DNA of 5,083 nucleotides, from positions 1 through 5,083 of the forward strand of contig CAMBJI010000178.1 in the NCBI GenBank assembly GCA_945867725.1. The letters are read 5' to 3'. The notes under the pieces were generated by a model. That model did no database searches, had not been told where the DNA came from, and saw nothing but the letters and a program-made list of their open reading frames with translations. Shown here in pieces: positions 1-5,083 of this stretch; positions within the stretch are counted from its first letter, which is position 1; each line of letters begins with the position of its first letter. The translations under genes and the position numbers were made by a program. The stretch comes from Bordetella parapertussis. Lineage in GTDB: Bacteria > Pseudomonadota > Gammaproteobacteria > Burkholderiales > Burkholderiaceae_D.

Positions 1-196
1 TTGGGTGATTTCCATGGGCTCATGCGCGAATGGCGGTGGTTACTACCACTACTCTTATTCGGTGGTCCGAGGTTGTGATCGCATTGTGCCCGTCGATATT
101 TATGTGCCTGGTTGTCCGCCGACCGCAGAGGCACTGCTATACGGAATCATGCAATTGCAAAATAAAATTCGGCGAACCAACACCATCGCACGCTGA
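1..196 (+). CDS. nuoB: NADH-quinone oxidoreductase subunit B, 3' end (partial)
   Basis: This is the C-terminal part of NuoB (PSST/20 kDa subunit), read in frame from base 2 (W-V-I-S-M-G-S-C...) to a TGA at 194-196. The 5' part lies outside the window. NuoB carries terminal cluster N2, which passes electrons to quinone at the interface with NuoD. Two of the four expected N2 cysteine ligands are visible, in the motifs GSCANGGG and VPGCPP. The tandem CC pair would lie upstream, off the window. The remaining family block, [27 protein letters not shown], is intact (given here in two overlapping parts: [13 protein letters not shown] and [14 protein letters not shown]). The visible 64 or so residues fit the usual NuoB of about 160 aa. 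The cysteine in RGCD is not a known N2 ligand. nuoC starts 17 bp downstream, so the two are probably co-transcribed. Confidence 0.97.
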   Translation, partial: WVISMGSCANGGGYYHYSYSVVRGCDRIVPVDIYVPGCPPTAEALLYGIMQLQNKIRRTNTIAR

Positions 197-213
197 AACG
201 ACAAGCCAGGATC

Positions 214-810
214 ATGACAACCAAACTTGTAACACTGGAATCGGCGCTTCAAGAAGTCTTGGGTGATCGCATCCGTACGGTATCCGTCGCGCTCGGCGAG
301 ATCACAGTCGTTGTTGCTGCGACCGATTATTTGTCGGTAATGCAAAGCCTGCGTGATCACGCCTCGCTGCGTTTTGAGCAATTGCTTGATCTGTGTGGTG
401 TCGATTATGAATCCTACGGTGATGGTGCGTGGAATGGTGCTCGCTTTGCTGTCGTTTCGCACCTGATATCCATCACCCACAACTGGCGCCTTCGTGTGCG
501 TACCTTTGCGCCTGAAGATGATTTGCCTGTCGTTCCCTCGGTGAGTGATTTGTGGAATTCGGCCAACTGGTATGAGCGTGAAGCTTTCGATTTGTTTGGC
601 ATCTTGTTTGAAGGTCACGATGATCTGCGGCGCATCCTCACCGACTATGGTTTCATTGGTCATCCGTTTCGCAAAGATTTTCCTGTCAGTGGTTATGTCG
701 AGATGCGTTACGACCCTGAGCAAAAACGCGTGATCTATCAGCCCGTTACGATCGAGCCGCGTGAAAATGTGCCGCGCGTGATTCGCGAAGAGAATTACGG
801 GGTGAAATAA
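214..810 (+). CDS. nuoC: NADH-quinone oxidoreductase subunit C (30 kDa subunit)
   Basis: NuoC is a peripheral-arm subunit of complex I. It has no cofactor and packs against NuoD and NuoB in the connecting module. The 198-aa product carries the 30-kDa subunit signature at residues 121-142 ([10 protein letters not shown], then H and RRIL), followed by the conserved GHPFRKDFP stretch at 149-157. It ends with the [22 protein letters not shown] tail seen in betaproteobacterial NuoC. The length is normal for a stand-alone NuoC, so this is not the NuoCD fusion of enterobacteria. The ATG at 214 is chosen because it lies 17 bp after the nuoB stop and gives a full-length N-terminus. An AGG at 208-210 is a close, weak ribosome-binding site. 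Its TAA is followed after only 2 bp by an ATG (813) that begins a duplicated nuoD start, so the ancestral nuoC-nuoD junction was probably very tight. Confidence 0.97.
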   Translation: MTTKLVTLESALQEVLGDRIRTVSVALGEITVVVAATDYLSVMQSLRDHASLRFEQLLDLCGVDYESYGDGAWNGARFAVVSHLISITHNWRLRVRTFAPEDDLPVVPSVSDLWNSANWYEREAFDLFGILFEGHDDLRRILTDYGFIGHPFRKDFPVSGYVEMRYDPEQKRVIYQPVTIEPRENVPRVIREENYGVK

Positions 811-812
811 TC

Positions 813-848
813 ATGGCTGAGATAAAAAACTACACCCTAAATTTTGGC
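813..848 (+). repeat. Direct repeat copy 1: duplicated first 12 codons of nuoD
   Basis: These 36 bases encode [12 protein letters not shown], the same peptide as bases 958-993. The two copies match at 30 of 36 positions. The six differences are the first base of the start codon (ATG here, GTG there) and five third-codon positions (GAG/GAA, ATA/ATC, AAA/AAG, ACC/ACA, CTA/CTC), all silent. Similarity stops abruptly after the GGC codon. This copy sits directly behind nuoC, where the nuoD start is expected. Confidence 0.95.
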
Positions 849-965
849 TCCGGCCGCGCGCGATGCGCGCTTAACTTCGCTGGCGCGAAGTTAGCCTGCA
901 CCGAAATTGAGAGATACGCCGGCCTGCGTAACAAAGTTTTGTTGCGGGAGATGCGTCGTGGCTGA
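813..965 (+). CDS. 50-aa leader-like ORF beginning with a duplicate NuoD N-terminus
   Basis: This open frame starts at ATG 813, 2 bp after the nuoC stop and 10 nt after a GGGG (799-802) that can serve as a ribosome-binding site. Its first 12 residues, [12 protein letters not shown], are identical to those of NuoD. After that it leaves the NuoD sequence and continues as [12 protein letters not shown]..., an unrecognised, arginine-rich tail encoded by the 109-bp spacer. It ends at TGA 963-965, which overlaps the GTG start (958-960) of full-length nuoD by 8 bp. It is out of frame with nuoD (offset 145 bp). It may be a broken nuoD 5' end, or a translated leader that delivers ribosomes to the nuoD start by termination and re-initiation. 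Translation is plausible because the start and ribosome-binding site look like the original nuoD initiation region. A function for the peptide itself is doubtful. Confidence 0.5.
   Translation: MAEIKNYTLNFGSGRARCALNFAGAKLACTEIERYAGLRNKVLLREMRRG
856..870. repeat. GC-rich inverted repeat (6-bp arms, 3-nt loop)
   Basis: GCGCGC at 856-861 pairs with GCGCGC at 865-870 around GAT. Because the arms are self-complementary and repetitive, the pairing register can shift, for example to 5-bp arms with a 5-nt loop. It is directly followed by the second hairpin, so the two could stack in the transcript. Confidence 0.6.
872..893. repeat. Perfect inverted repeat (9-bp arms, TGGC loop)
   Basis: TAACTTCGC at 872-880 is exactly complementary to GCGAAGTTA at 885-893, leaving the loop TGGC. 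A T-G pair could extend the stem by one at 871/894. It is the strongest of the three hairpins in the spacer. The downstream bases GCCTGCACC contain no T tract, so this is not a rho-independent terminator. Confidence 0.75.
927..946 (+). promoter_or_regulatory. Hairpin abutting the nuoD ribosome-binding site
   Basis: CGTAACAA (927-934) can pair with TTGTTGCG (939-946), including one G-U pair, around the loop AGTT. The last paired base, G946, is the first base of GGGAG (946-950), the ribosome-binding site of nuoD. In the mRNA the stem therefore ends at or slightly inside the site. It could modestly hinder or position ribosomes, and would be melted by a ribosome translating the upstream 50-codon frame. 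The pairing is seen in the sequence; a regulatory effect is inference. Confidence 0.4.
946..950 (+). promoter_or_regulatory. Ribosome-binding site GGGAG that selects the GTG start of nuoD
   Basis: GGGAG lies 7 nt upstream of GTG 958-960. That is good Shine-Dalgarno spacing, and it supports GTG 958 as the working nuoD start. Starts further upstream in the same frame, such as TTG 907, lack this support. The site lies inside the unusual spacer, so nuoD now depends on a ribosome-binding site different from the GGGG in the end of nuoC. Confidence 0.65.
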
Positions 966-993
966 AATCAAGAACTACACACTCAATTTTGGC
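958..993 (+). repeat. Direct repeat copy 2: the nuoD start that continues into the full gene
   Basis: This is the partner of 813-848. It encodes the same 12 residues with a GTG start and five different third-position bases. From 994 on, the sequence continues as normal nuoD (PQHPAAHG). Confidence 0.95.
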
Positions 994-2211
994 CCTCAGC
1001 ATCCTGCTGCGCATGGGGTGCTGCGTCTGGTGCTGGAACTCGATGGCGAGGTCATCCAACGCGCTGATCCGCATATCGGATTGTTGCATCGTGCTACCGA
1101 GAAGCTGGCCGAAACACGTACCTATCTGCAGTCCGTGCCCTACATGGATCGCCTCGACTATGTGTCGATGATGTGCAATGAGCATGCGTATGTGATGGCG
1201 ATCGAAAAGATGCTCGGTCTGGAAGTGCCGCTTCGAGCACAATACATTCGGGTGATGTTCGATGAAGTCACGCGTATTCTGAACCACTTGCTGTGGTTGG
1301 GTGCTCATGCATTGGATGTGGGTGCGATGGGAGTATTCCTGTACGCGTTTCGCGAGCGTGAGGATCTGATGGATTGCTATGAGGCTGTATCGGGCGCGCG
1401 CCTGCATGCAGCTTATTACCGTCCCGGTGGTGTCTACCGAGATCTGCCGGATAGCATGCCGCAGTACACGGCATCCTTGATCCGCAATGACAAGGCAATG
1501 GCTAGGCTGAATGAAAATCGTCGCGGTTCCTTGCTCGATTTCATCGAAGATTTTACTAATCGTTTTCCCACTTATATTGATGAGTACGAGACTCTTCTGA
1601 CGGACAATCGTATCTGGAAACAGCGTCTGGTAGGTATCGGGGTCGTTTCGCCTGAACGTGCGCTGGCGATGGGCTTTACCGGTCCCATGCTGCGTGGTTC
1701 GGGTATTGCTTGGGATTTGCGCAAGAAGCAGCCTTATGAAGTTTACGACTTGATGGATTTTGATATTCCCATCGGTGTGAACGGCGATTGTTATGACCGC
1801 TACCTGGTGCGTATTGAAGAAATGCGTCAATCTAATCGCATCATCAAGCAGTGCATCGAATGGTTGCGCAATCATCCCGGTCCGGTGATGAGCGATAACC
1901 ACAAGGTTGCACCGCCGTCACGTGTTGACATGAAATCGAACATGGAAGAGCTGATTCACCATTTCAAGCTTTTCACCGAAGGCTTTCACGTGCCTGAGGG
2001 TGAGGCTTATGCGGCAGTAGAGCATCCGAAAGGCGAGTTTGGTATCTATCTGGTATCCGACGGCGCAAACAAGCCTTACCGGCTGAAGATACGTGCGCCG
2101 GGTTACGCGCACCTGCAGGGACTCAATGAAATGGCGAAAGGGCACATGATCGCCGACGCAGTGACGATTATTGGTACCCAGGACATCGTGTTCGGCGAGA
2201 TTGATCGCTGA
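958..2211 (+). CDS. nuoD: NADH-quinone oxidoreductase subunit D (49 kDa subunit)
   Basis: NuoD, related to the large subunit of NiFe hydrogenases, forms most of the quinone-head-group pocket next to cluster N2 in NuoB. From GTG 958 the product is 417 aa, the usual betaproteobacterial length, and starts (V/M)[20 protein letters not shown]. The 49-kDa signature [12 protein letters not shown] is at residues 43-54. His19 in PAAHG and Tyr68 in RLDYVS match, by spacing and context, the His/Tyr pair that contacts ubiquinone in Thermus and mitochondrial complex I. The C-terminus ends with the conserved DIVFGEIDR. The frame stays open upstream to TTG 907, but that would add 17 unrelated residues ([16 protein letters not shown]...), so I reject it. 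The gene is preceded by a second, diverged copy of its own first 12 codons (813-848) and a 109-bp spacer. That breaks the usual tight coupling to nuoC, but the protein itself looks intact. Confidence 0.96.
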   Translation: MAEIKNYTLNFGPQHPAAHGVLRLVLELDGEVIQRADPHIGLLHRATEKLAETRTYLQSVPYMDRLDYVSMMCNEHAYVMAIEKMLGLEVPLRAQYIRVMFDEVTRILNHLLWLGAHALDVGAMGVFLYAFREREDLMDCYEAVSGARLHAAYYRPGGVYRDLPDSMPQYTASLIRNDKAMARLNENRRGSLLDFIEDFTNRFPTYIDEYETLLTDNRIWKQRLVGIGVVSPERALAMGFTGPMLRGSGIAWDLRKKQPYEVYDLMDFDIPIGVNGDCYDRYLVRIEEMRQSNRIIKQCIEWLRNHPGPVMSDNHKVAPPSRVDMKSNMEELIHHFKLFTEGFHVPEGEAYAAVEHPKGEFGIYLVSDGANKPYRLKIRAPGYAHLQGLNEMAKGHMIADAVTIIGTQDIVFGEIDR

Positions 2212-2238
2212 TTACGCATTCATCCACAAGGCAAAACA

Positions 2239-2718
2239 ATGCTGTTAACAGAGCAAGCGTACAAAAAAATAGATCGCGAACTGGCAAAATTTCCAGCGGA
2301 TCAGCGTCAGTCGGCGGTGATGGCTGCGCTCGCGATCGCGCAGGATGAAAAAGGCTGGTTGGCGCCTGAGGTGATGCAAGACATCGCCGATTACATTGGC
2401 ATGCCCGCGATTGCGGTGCAAGAGGTCGCCACGTTCTACAACATGTACAACCTTAAACCGTTGGGCAAGCAGAAAATTACGATTTGCACCAACCTGCCGT
2501 GTGCGCTTTCGGGTGGTGAAAAAGCGGCACTTCATCTGAAGGAAAAACTCGGTATCGATTATCGCGAGACCACCGCAGATGGTAATTTCACTCTGGCAGA
2601 AGGCGAGTGCATGGGTGCTTGTGGTGATGCGCCCGTGTTGCTGGTCAATAACAAGCGTATGTGCAGCCACATGTCGAACGATAAAATTGATGTCCTTCTA
2701 GAGGAGCTGAAGAAATGA
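2239..2718 (+). CDS. nuoE: NADH-quinone oxidoreductase subunit E (24 kDa, 2Fe-2S N1a)
   Basis: NuoE is a thioredoxin-fold 2Fe-2S subunit of the NADH module. It holds cluster N1a close to the FMN of NuoF. In this 159-aa protein the four ligands are Cys83 and Cys88 (CTNLPC), then Cys124 and Cys128 (CMGAC). The 24-kDa signature [15 protein letters not shown] covers residues 114-128. The N-terminal helical part includes the conserved [11 protein letters not shown] (60-70). The length is that of the compact bacterial form, without the C-terminal extension found in many alphaproteobacteria. The ATG at 2239 has AAGG at 2228-2231, 7 nt upstream. The gap to nuoD is 27 bp. The gene overlaps nuoF by 4 bp (ATGA), which suggests translational coupling of two subunits that form a tight heterodimer. 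Confidence 0.97.
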   Translation: MLLTEQAYKKIDRELAKFPADQRQSAVMAALAIAQDEKGWLAPEVMQDIADYIGMPAIAVQEVATFYNMYNLKPLGKQKITICTNLPCALSGGEKAALHLKEKLGIDYRETTADGNFTLAEGECMGACGDAPVLLVNNKRMCSHMSNDKIDVLLEELKK

Positions 2719-4010
2719 GCAGCCTTCACGACCGTCATATCAAACCACTGATACTCGCCGGCCTCGACGGCAGCAACTGGCATCTCGCCGATTATGTGAA
2801 GCGCGGTGGTTATTCTGCGCTGCGCCGCATCCTGACTGAAAACATCACGCCCGAGCAGGTGATCGCTGAATTGAAGGCATCCTCGCTGCGCGGTCGTGGT
2901 GGCGCAGGGTTTCCGACGGGCTTGAAGTGGAGCTTCATGCCACGTCAGTTCCCCGGACAGAAATATCTGGTCTGTAATTCCGATGAGGGCGAGCCAGGTA
3001 CGTTCAAAGATCGCGACATTCTTCGCTACAACCCGCATTCGGTTATCGAAGGTATGGCCATCGGTGCGTATGCGATGGGCATTTCTGTCGGCTACAACTA
3101 CATTCACGGCGAAATCTGGGATGTCTACGATTGCTTCGAAGCAGCGCTGGATGAGGCACGCGCAGCAGGCTTCCTGGGTGATCGTATTCTTGGAACCGAT
3201 TTCAGTTTTCAGCTGCATGCGTTCCATGGCTACGGCGCTTACATCTGTGGCGAAGAAACCGCTTTGCTGGAATCCATCGAAGGTAAAAAAGGTCAGCCAC
3301 GTTTCAAGCCACCTTTCCCCGCGAGCTTTGGTTTGTATGGCAAGCCAACCACGATCAACAACACCGAGACCTTTGCGGCAGTACCGTTCGTGCTGAATCT
3401 TGGTGGTGAAGCCTATCTGGCGGCGGGCAAGCCCAATAACGGTGGCACCAAGATTTTTTCTGTTTCAGGTGACGTCGCACGTCCCGGTAACTACGAAGTC
3501 CCGCTCGGCACACCATTCGCGACCCTGCTTGAGCTGGCCGGTGGCATGCGTGATGGCACGAAGATCAAAGCCGTCATTCCCGGTGGTTCATCCATGCCCG
3601 TGCTGACGGGCGACGTGATGATGCAAACGGACATGGACTATGACTCGATCGCGAAAGCTGGATCCATGTTGGGCTCCGGTGCTGTGATTGTGATGAACGA
3701 GACGCGTTGCATGGTGAAATCGCTGCTGCGTCTGTCTTATTTCTATTACGAAGAATCCTGCGGCCAGTGCACGCCTTGCCGCGAAGGCACAGGTTGGCTC
3801 TACCGTATGGTGCACCGTATCGAACATGGACAGGGCAGGGCAGATGATCTCGATATGCTCAATACGGTTGCCGATGGTATTCAGGGCCGTACCATTTGCG
3901 CACTGGGCGACGCTGCTGCGATGCCAGTTCGCGCGATGGTCAAGAACTTTACTGATGAATTTGCGTATCACATCGAGCACAAGCGTTGTCTTGTGCCCAC
4001 GTACCTCTGA
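2715..4010 (+). CDS. nuoF: NADH-quinone oxidoreductase subunit F (51 kDa, NADH/FMN-binding)
   Basis: NuoF is the NADH-oxidising subunit. It binds NADH and FMN and carries 4Fe-4S cluster N3. The 431-aa product has the glycine-rich nucleotide-binding segment [10 protein letters not shown] at residues 60-69, followed by the [14 protein letters not shown] block at 88-101. The first 51-kDa signature region, [16 protein letters not shown], is at 172-187. The second, [12 protein letters not shown], at 347-358 supplies N3 ligands Cys349, Cys352 and Cys355. The fourth ligand is Cys395 in TICALGD. The first signature has Tyr where the classic pattern expects Ala or Met (G-Y-G); this lies outside the catalytic residues. 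The ATG at 2715 overlaps the nuoE stop. nuoG follows after 11 bp. Length, domains and ligands are complete. Confidence 0.98.
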   Translation: MSSLHDRHIKPLILAGLDGSNWHLADYVKRGGYSALRRILTENITPEQVIAELKASSLRGRGGAGFPTGLKWSFMPRQFPGQKYLVCNSDEGEPGTFKDRDILRYNPHSVIEGMAIGAYAMGISVGYNYIHGEIWDVYDCFEAALDEARAAGFLGDRILGTDFSFQLHAFHGYGAYICGEETALLESIEGKKGQPRFKPPFPASFGLYGKPTTINNTETFAAVPFVLNLGGEAYLAAGKPNNGGTKIFSVSGDVARPGNYEVPLGTPFATLLELAGGMRDGTKIKAVIPGGSSMPVLTGDVMMQTDMDYDSIAKAGSMLGSGAVIVMNETRCMVKSLLRLSYFYYEESCGQCTPCREGTGWLYRMVHRIEHGQGRADDLDMLNTVADGIQGRTICALGDAAAMPVRAMVKNFTDEFAYHIEHKRCLVPTYL

Positions 4011-4021
4011 CCGGACTCGCC

Positions 4022-5083
4022 ATGGTTGAGATTGAAATAGACGGCAAAAAAGTCGAAGTTAAGGAAGGCAGCATGGTGATGGATGCTGCCAACCAGTTGG
4101 GTACCTACATCCCGCACTTTTGCTATCACAAGAAACTGTCGATTGCGGCGAACTGTCGCATGTGTTTGGTCGAAGTCGAAAAAGCGCCCAAACCTTTGCC
4201 TGCCTGCGCAACGCCGGTCACGCCGGGCATGATCGTGCGTACTCATAGCGAGAAGGCCGTGCGCGCGCAAAAAGATGTCATGCAGTTTTTGCTGCTGAAT
4301 CATCCGCTGGATTGCCCGATCTGCGATCAAGGTGGCGAATGCCAGCTGCAGGATTTGGCAGTCGGTTATGGCCCCTCCGCTTCGCGCTATCAAGAAGAGA
4401 AACGTGTTGTGCACGCCAAGGATGTTGGTCCTCTGATCTCGATGAAAGAAATGAGTCGCTGCATTCACTGTACGCGCTGCGTTCGTTTCGGTCAGGAGAT
4501 TGCAGGTGTGATGGAGTTCGGCATGCTCGGTCGTGGCGAACACGCCGAAATCACCTCGTTTGTTGGCAAGACGGTCGATTCCGAATTGTCCGGCAACATG
4601 ATCGATTTGTGCCCGGTCGGCGCACTGACTTCCAAACCTTTCCGATACAGCGCTCGTACATGGGAACTGTCGCGCCGCAAATCCGTCAGTCCGCATGACA
4701 GCCTCGGCTCTAACCTCATCGTGCAGGTCAAAGGCGCAAAAGTCATGCGCGTACTGCCGTTGGAAAACGAAGCGATCAATGAATGCTGGCTGTCTGACCG
4801 AGATCGTTTTTCTTATGAAGGACTGAATACCGAAGAGCGTCTGACTGCACCCATGATCAAGCAGGACGGTCAGTGGCAGACAACCGACTGGCAGACCGCG
4901 CTGGAGTATGTAGCCCATGGTTTGCGTAACATTCGTCATGAGCATGGTGCCGATGCCATAGCGGCACTCGCGACGCCGTATTCGACACTGGAAGAGTTGT
5001 CGCTATTGCAGAAGCTGGTGCGCGGACTGGGATCAGACAACATCGATTTCCGTTTACGTCAGACCGACACCATCGCAGATCCG
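4022..5083 (+). CDS. nuoG: NADH-quinone oxidoreductase subunit G, 5' part (partial)
   Basis: NuoG is the large Fe-S subunit of the NADH module. It wires electrons from NuoF through N1b, N4 and N5 towards the quinone module. The frame is open for 354 codons from ATG 4022 to the window edge, so the C-terminal half is missing. The N-terminal 2Fe-2S ferredoxin domain has N1b ligands Cys34, Cys45, Cys48 and Cys62. The next segment gives N5 ligands His94, Cys98, Cys101 and Cys107 (HPLDCPICDQGGEC). N4 ligands are Cys147, Cys150, Cys153 and Cys197 (DLCPVGAL). The molybdopterin-oxidoreductase-like domain begins at about residue 205. The extra cysteines for cluster N7, found in E. coli and Thermus at the start of that domain, are absent; only Cys255 occurs there. 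This is the form typical of beta- and alphaproteobacteria and mitochondria. The start is 11 bp after nuoF with only a weak ribosome-binding site (CGGA at 4012-4015), so coupling to nuoF translation is likely. Confidence 0.97.
   Translation, partial: MVEIEIDGKKVEVKEGSMVMDAANQLGTYIPHFCYHKKLSIAANCRMCLVEVEKAPKPLPACATPVTPGMIVRTHSEKAVRAQKDVMQFLLLNHPLDCPICDQGGECQLQDLAVGYGPSASRYQEEKRVVHAKDVGPLISMKEMSRCIHCTRCVRFGQEIAGVMEFGMLGRGEHAEITSFVGKTVDSELSGNMIDLCPVGALTSKPFRYSARTWELSRRKSVSPHDSLGSNLIVQVKGAKVMRVLPLENEAINECWLSDRDRFSYEGLNTEERLTAPMIKQDGQWQTTDWQTALEYVAHGLRNIRHEHGADAIAALATPYSTLEELSLLQKLVRGLGSDNIDFRLRQTDTIADP

Larger units (their letters stand above)
849..957. other. 109-bp spacer of unknown origin with three hairpins, between nuoD start copies
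   Basis: This segment separates the two copies of the nuoD start. It resembles neither the end of nuoC nor any part of nuoD as far as I can tell by eye. It is densely palindromic. A GCGCGC stem flanks GAT (856-870). A 9-bp perfect stem with a 4-nt loop lies at 872-893. An 8-bp stem with one G-T pair lies at 927-946. The left end (849-870) is very GC-rich. None of the hairpins is followed by a T run, so they do not look like intrinsic terminators. No transposase gene and no convincing terminal inverted repeats are visible. It could be a small non-autonomous or REP-like palindromic element, or foreign DNA left by recombination. I do not recognise the family. Confidence 0.6.

Noticed and set aside
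872..893. Similarity of the TAACTTCG/CGAAGTTA arms to loxP arms
   Set aside because: Only 8 bp per arm match and the distance between the arms is 6 nt instead of 16. This is a chance resemblance, and no recombinase gene is visible.
856..946. Intrinsic transcription terminator between nuoC and nuoD
   Set aside because: None of the three hairpins is followed by a T-rich run, and the downstream nuo genes need read-through transcription.
907..957. Upstream in-frame extension of nuoD to TTG 907, giving a 434-aa protein
   Set aside because: The extra 17 residues come from the spacer and have no NuoD character. GTG 958 gives the normal 417-aa length, the expected [12 protein letters not shown]-terminus and a well-spaced GGGAG site.
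813..993. Translational bypassing, as in T4 gene 60: take-off at GGC 846-848 and landing at GGC 991-993 would make a perfect NuoD from ATG 813
   Set aside because: It is attractive because the codons match and hairpins lie between them. However, the downstream copy has its own start codon and ribosome-binding site, so normal initiation or re-initiation explains NuoD without a 142-nt hop. There is also no stop codon directly after the take-off codon.
871..1902. Long minus-strand open frame (343 codons) opposite nuoD, with similar long frames opposite nuoC, nuoF and nuoG
   Set aside because: They are antisense shadows of well-supported nuo genes, have no recognisable domains and are rich in His, Gln and Arg, as expected from reverse-strand reading.
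2332..2339. GCGATCGC octamer resembling the cyanobacterial HIP1 repeat
   Set aside because: I noticed only this copy; it lies within nuoE coding sequence and is explained by Ala-Ile-Ala codons. The operon is not cyanobacterial.

Overview
This window is an internal slice of a nuo operon, which encodes the proton-pumping NADH:quinone oxidoreductase (respiratory complex I, NDH-1). All genes lie on the + strand in the canonical order: nuoB (3' end only), nuoC, nuoD, nuoE, nuoF and nuoG (5' part only). Four features suggest a betaproteobacterium: nuoC and nuoD are separate rather than fused as in E. coli; NuoE is short (159 aa); NuoG lacks the extra N7 cluster cysteines; and the protein sequences look strongly beta/mitochondrial-like. 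The genus cannot be fixed from the sequence alone.

Layout: nuoB tail 1-196; nuoC 214-810; an unusual nuoC-nuoD junction 811-957; nuoD 958-2211; nuoE 2239-2718; nuoF 2715-4010 (ATGA overlap with nuoE); nuoG 4022 to the window end. Apart from the nuoC-nuoD junction, gaps are 27 bp or less, so the genes are almost certainly co-transcribed. No promoter, terminator, tRNA, CRISPR or transposase gene is visible.

The genes work together. NuoE, NuoF and NuoG form the NADH-oxidising module, with FMN and clusters N1a, N3, N1b, N4 and N5. NuoB, NuoC and NuoD form the connecting quinone-reducing module, with cluster N2 and the quinone pocket. All expected Fe-S ligands inside the window are present, so the encoded parts look functional.

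The one clearly abnormal region is the nuoC-nuoD junction. The first 12 codons of nuoD occur twice, at 813-848 and 958-993, and both encode the same peptide (apart from ATG versus GTG as start codon). They differ at 6 of 36 bases, and every difference is synonymous or in the start codon. Between them lie 109 bp containing three short hairpins. The first copy opens a 50-codon reading frame whose stop overlaps the GTG start of full-length nuoD, and the third hairpin abuts the nuoD ribosome-binding site. I read this as a recombination or insertion scar that has become a potential leader ORF. A regulatory role is inference.
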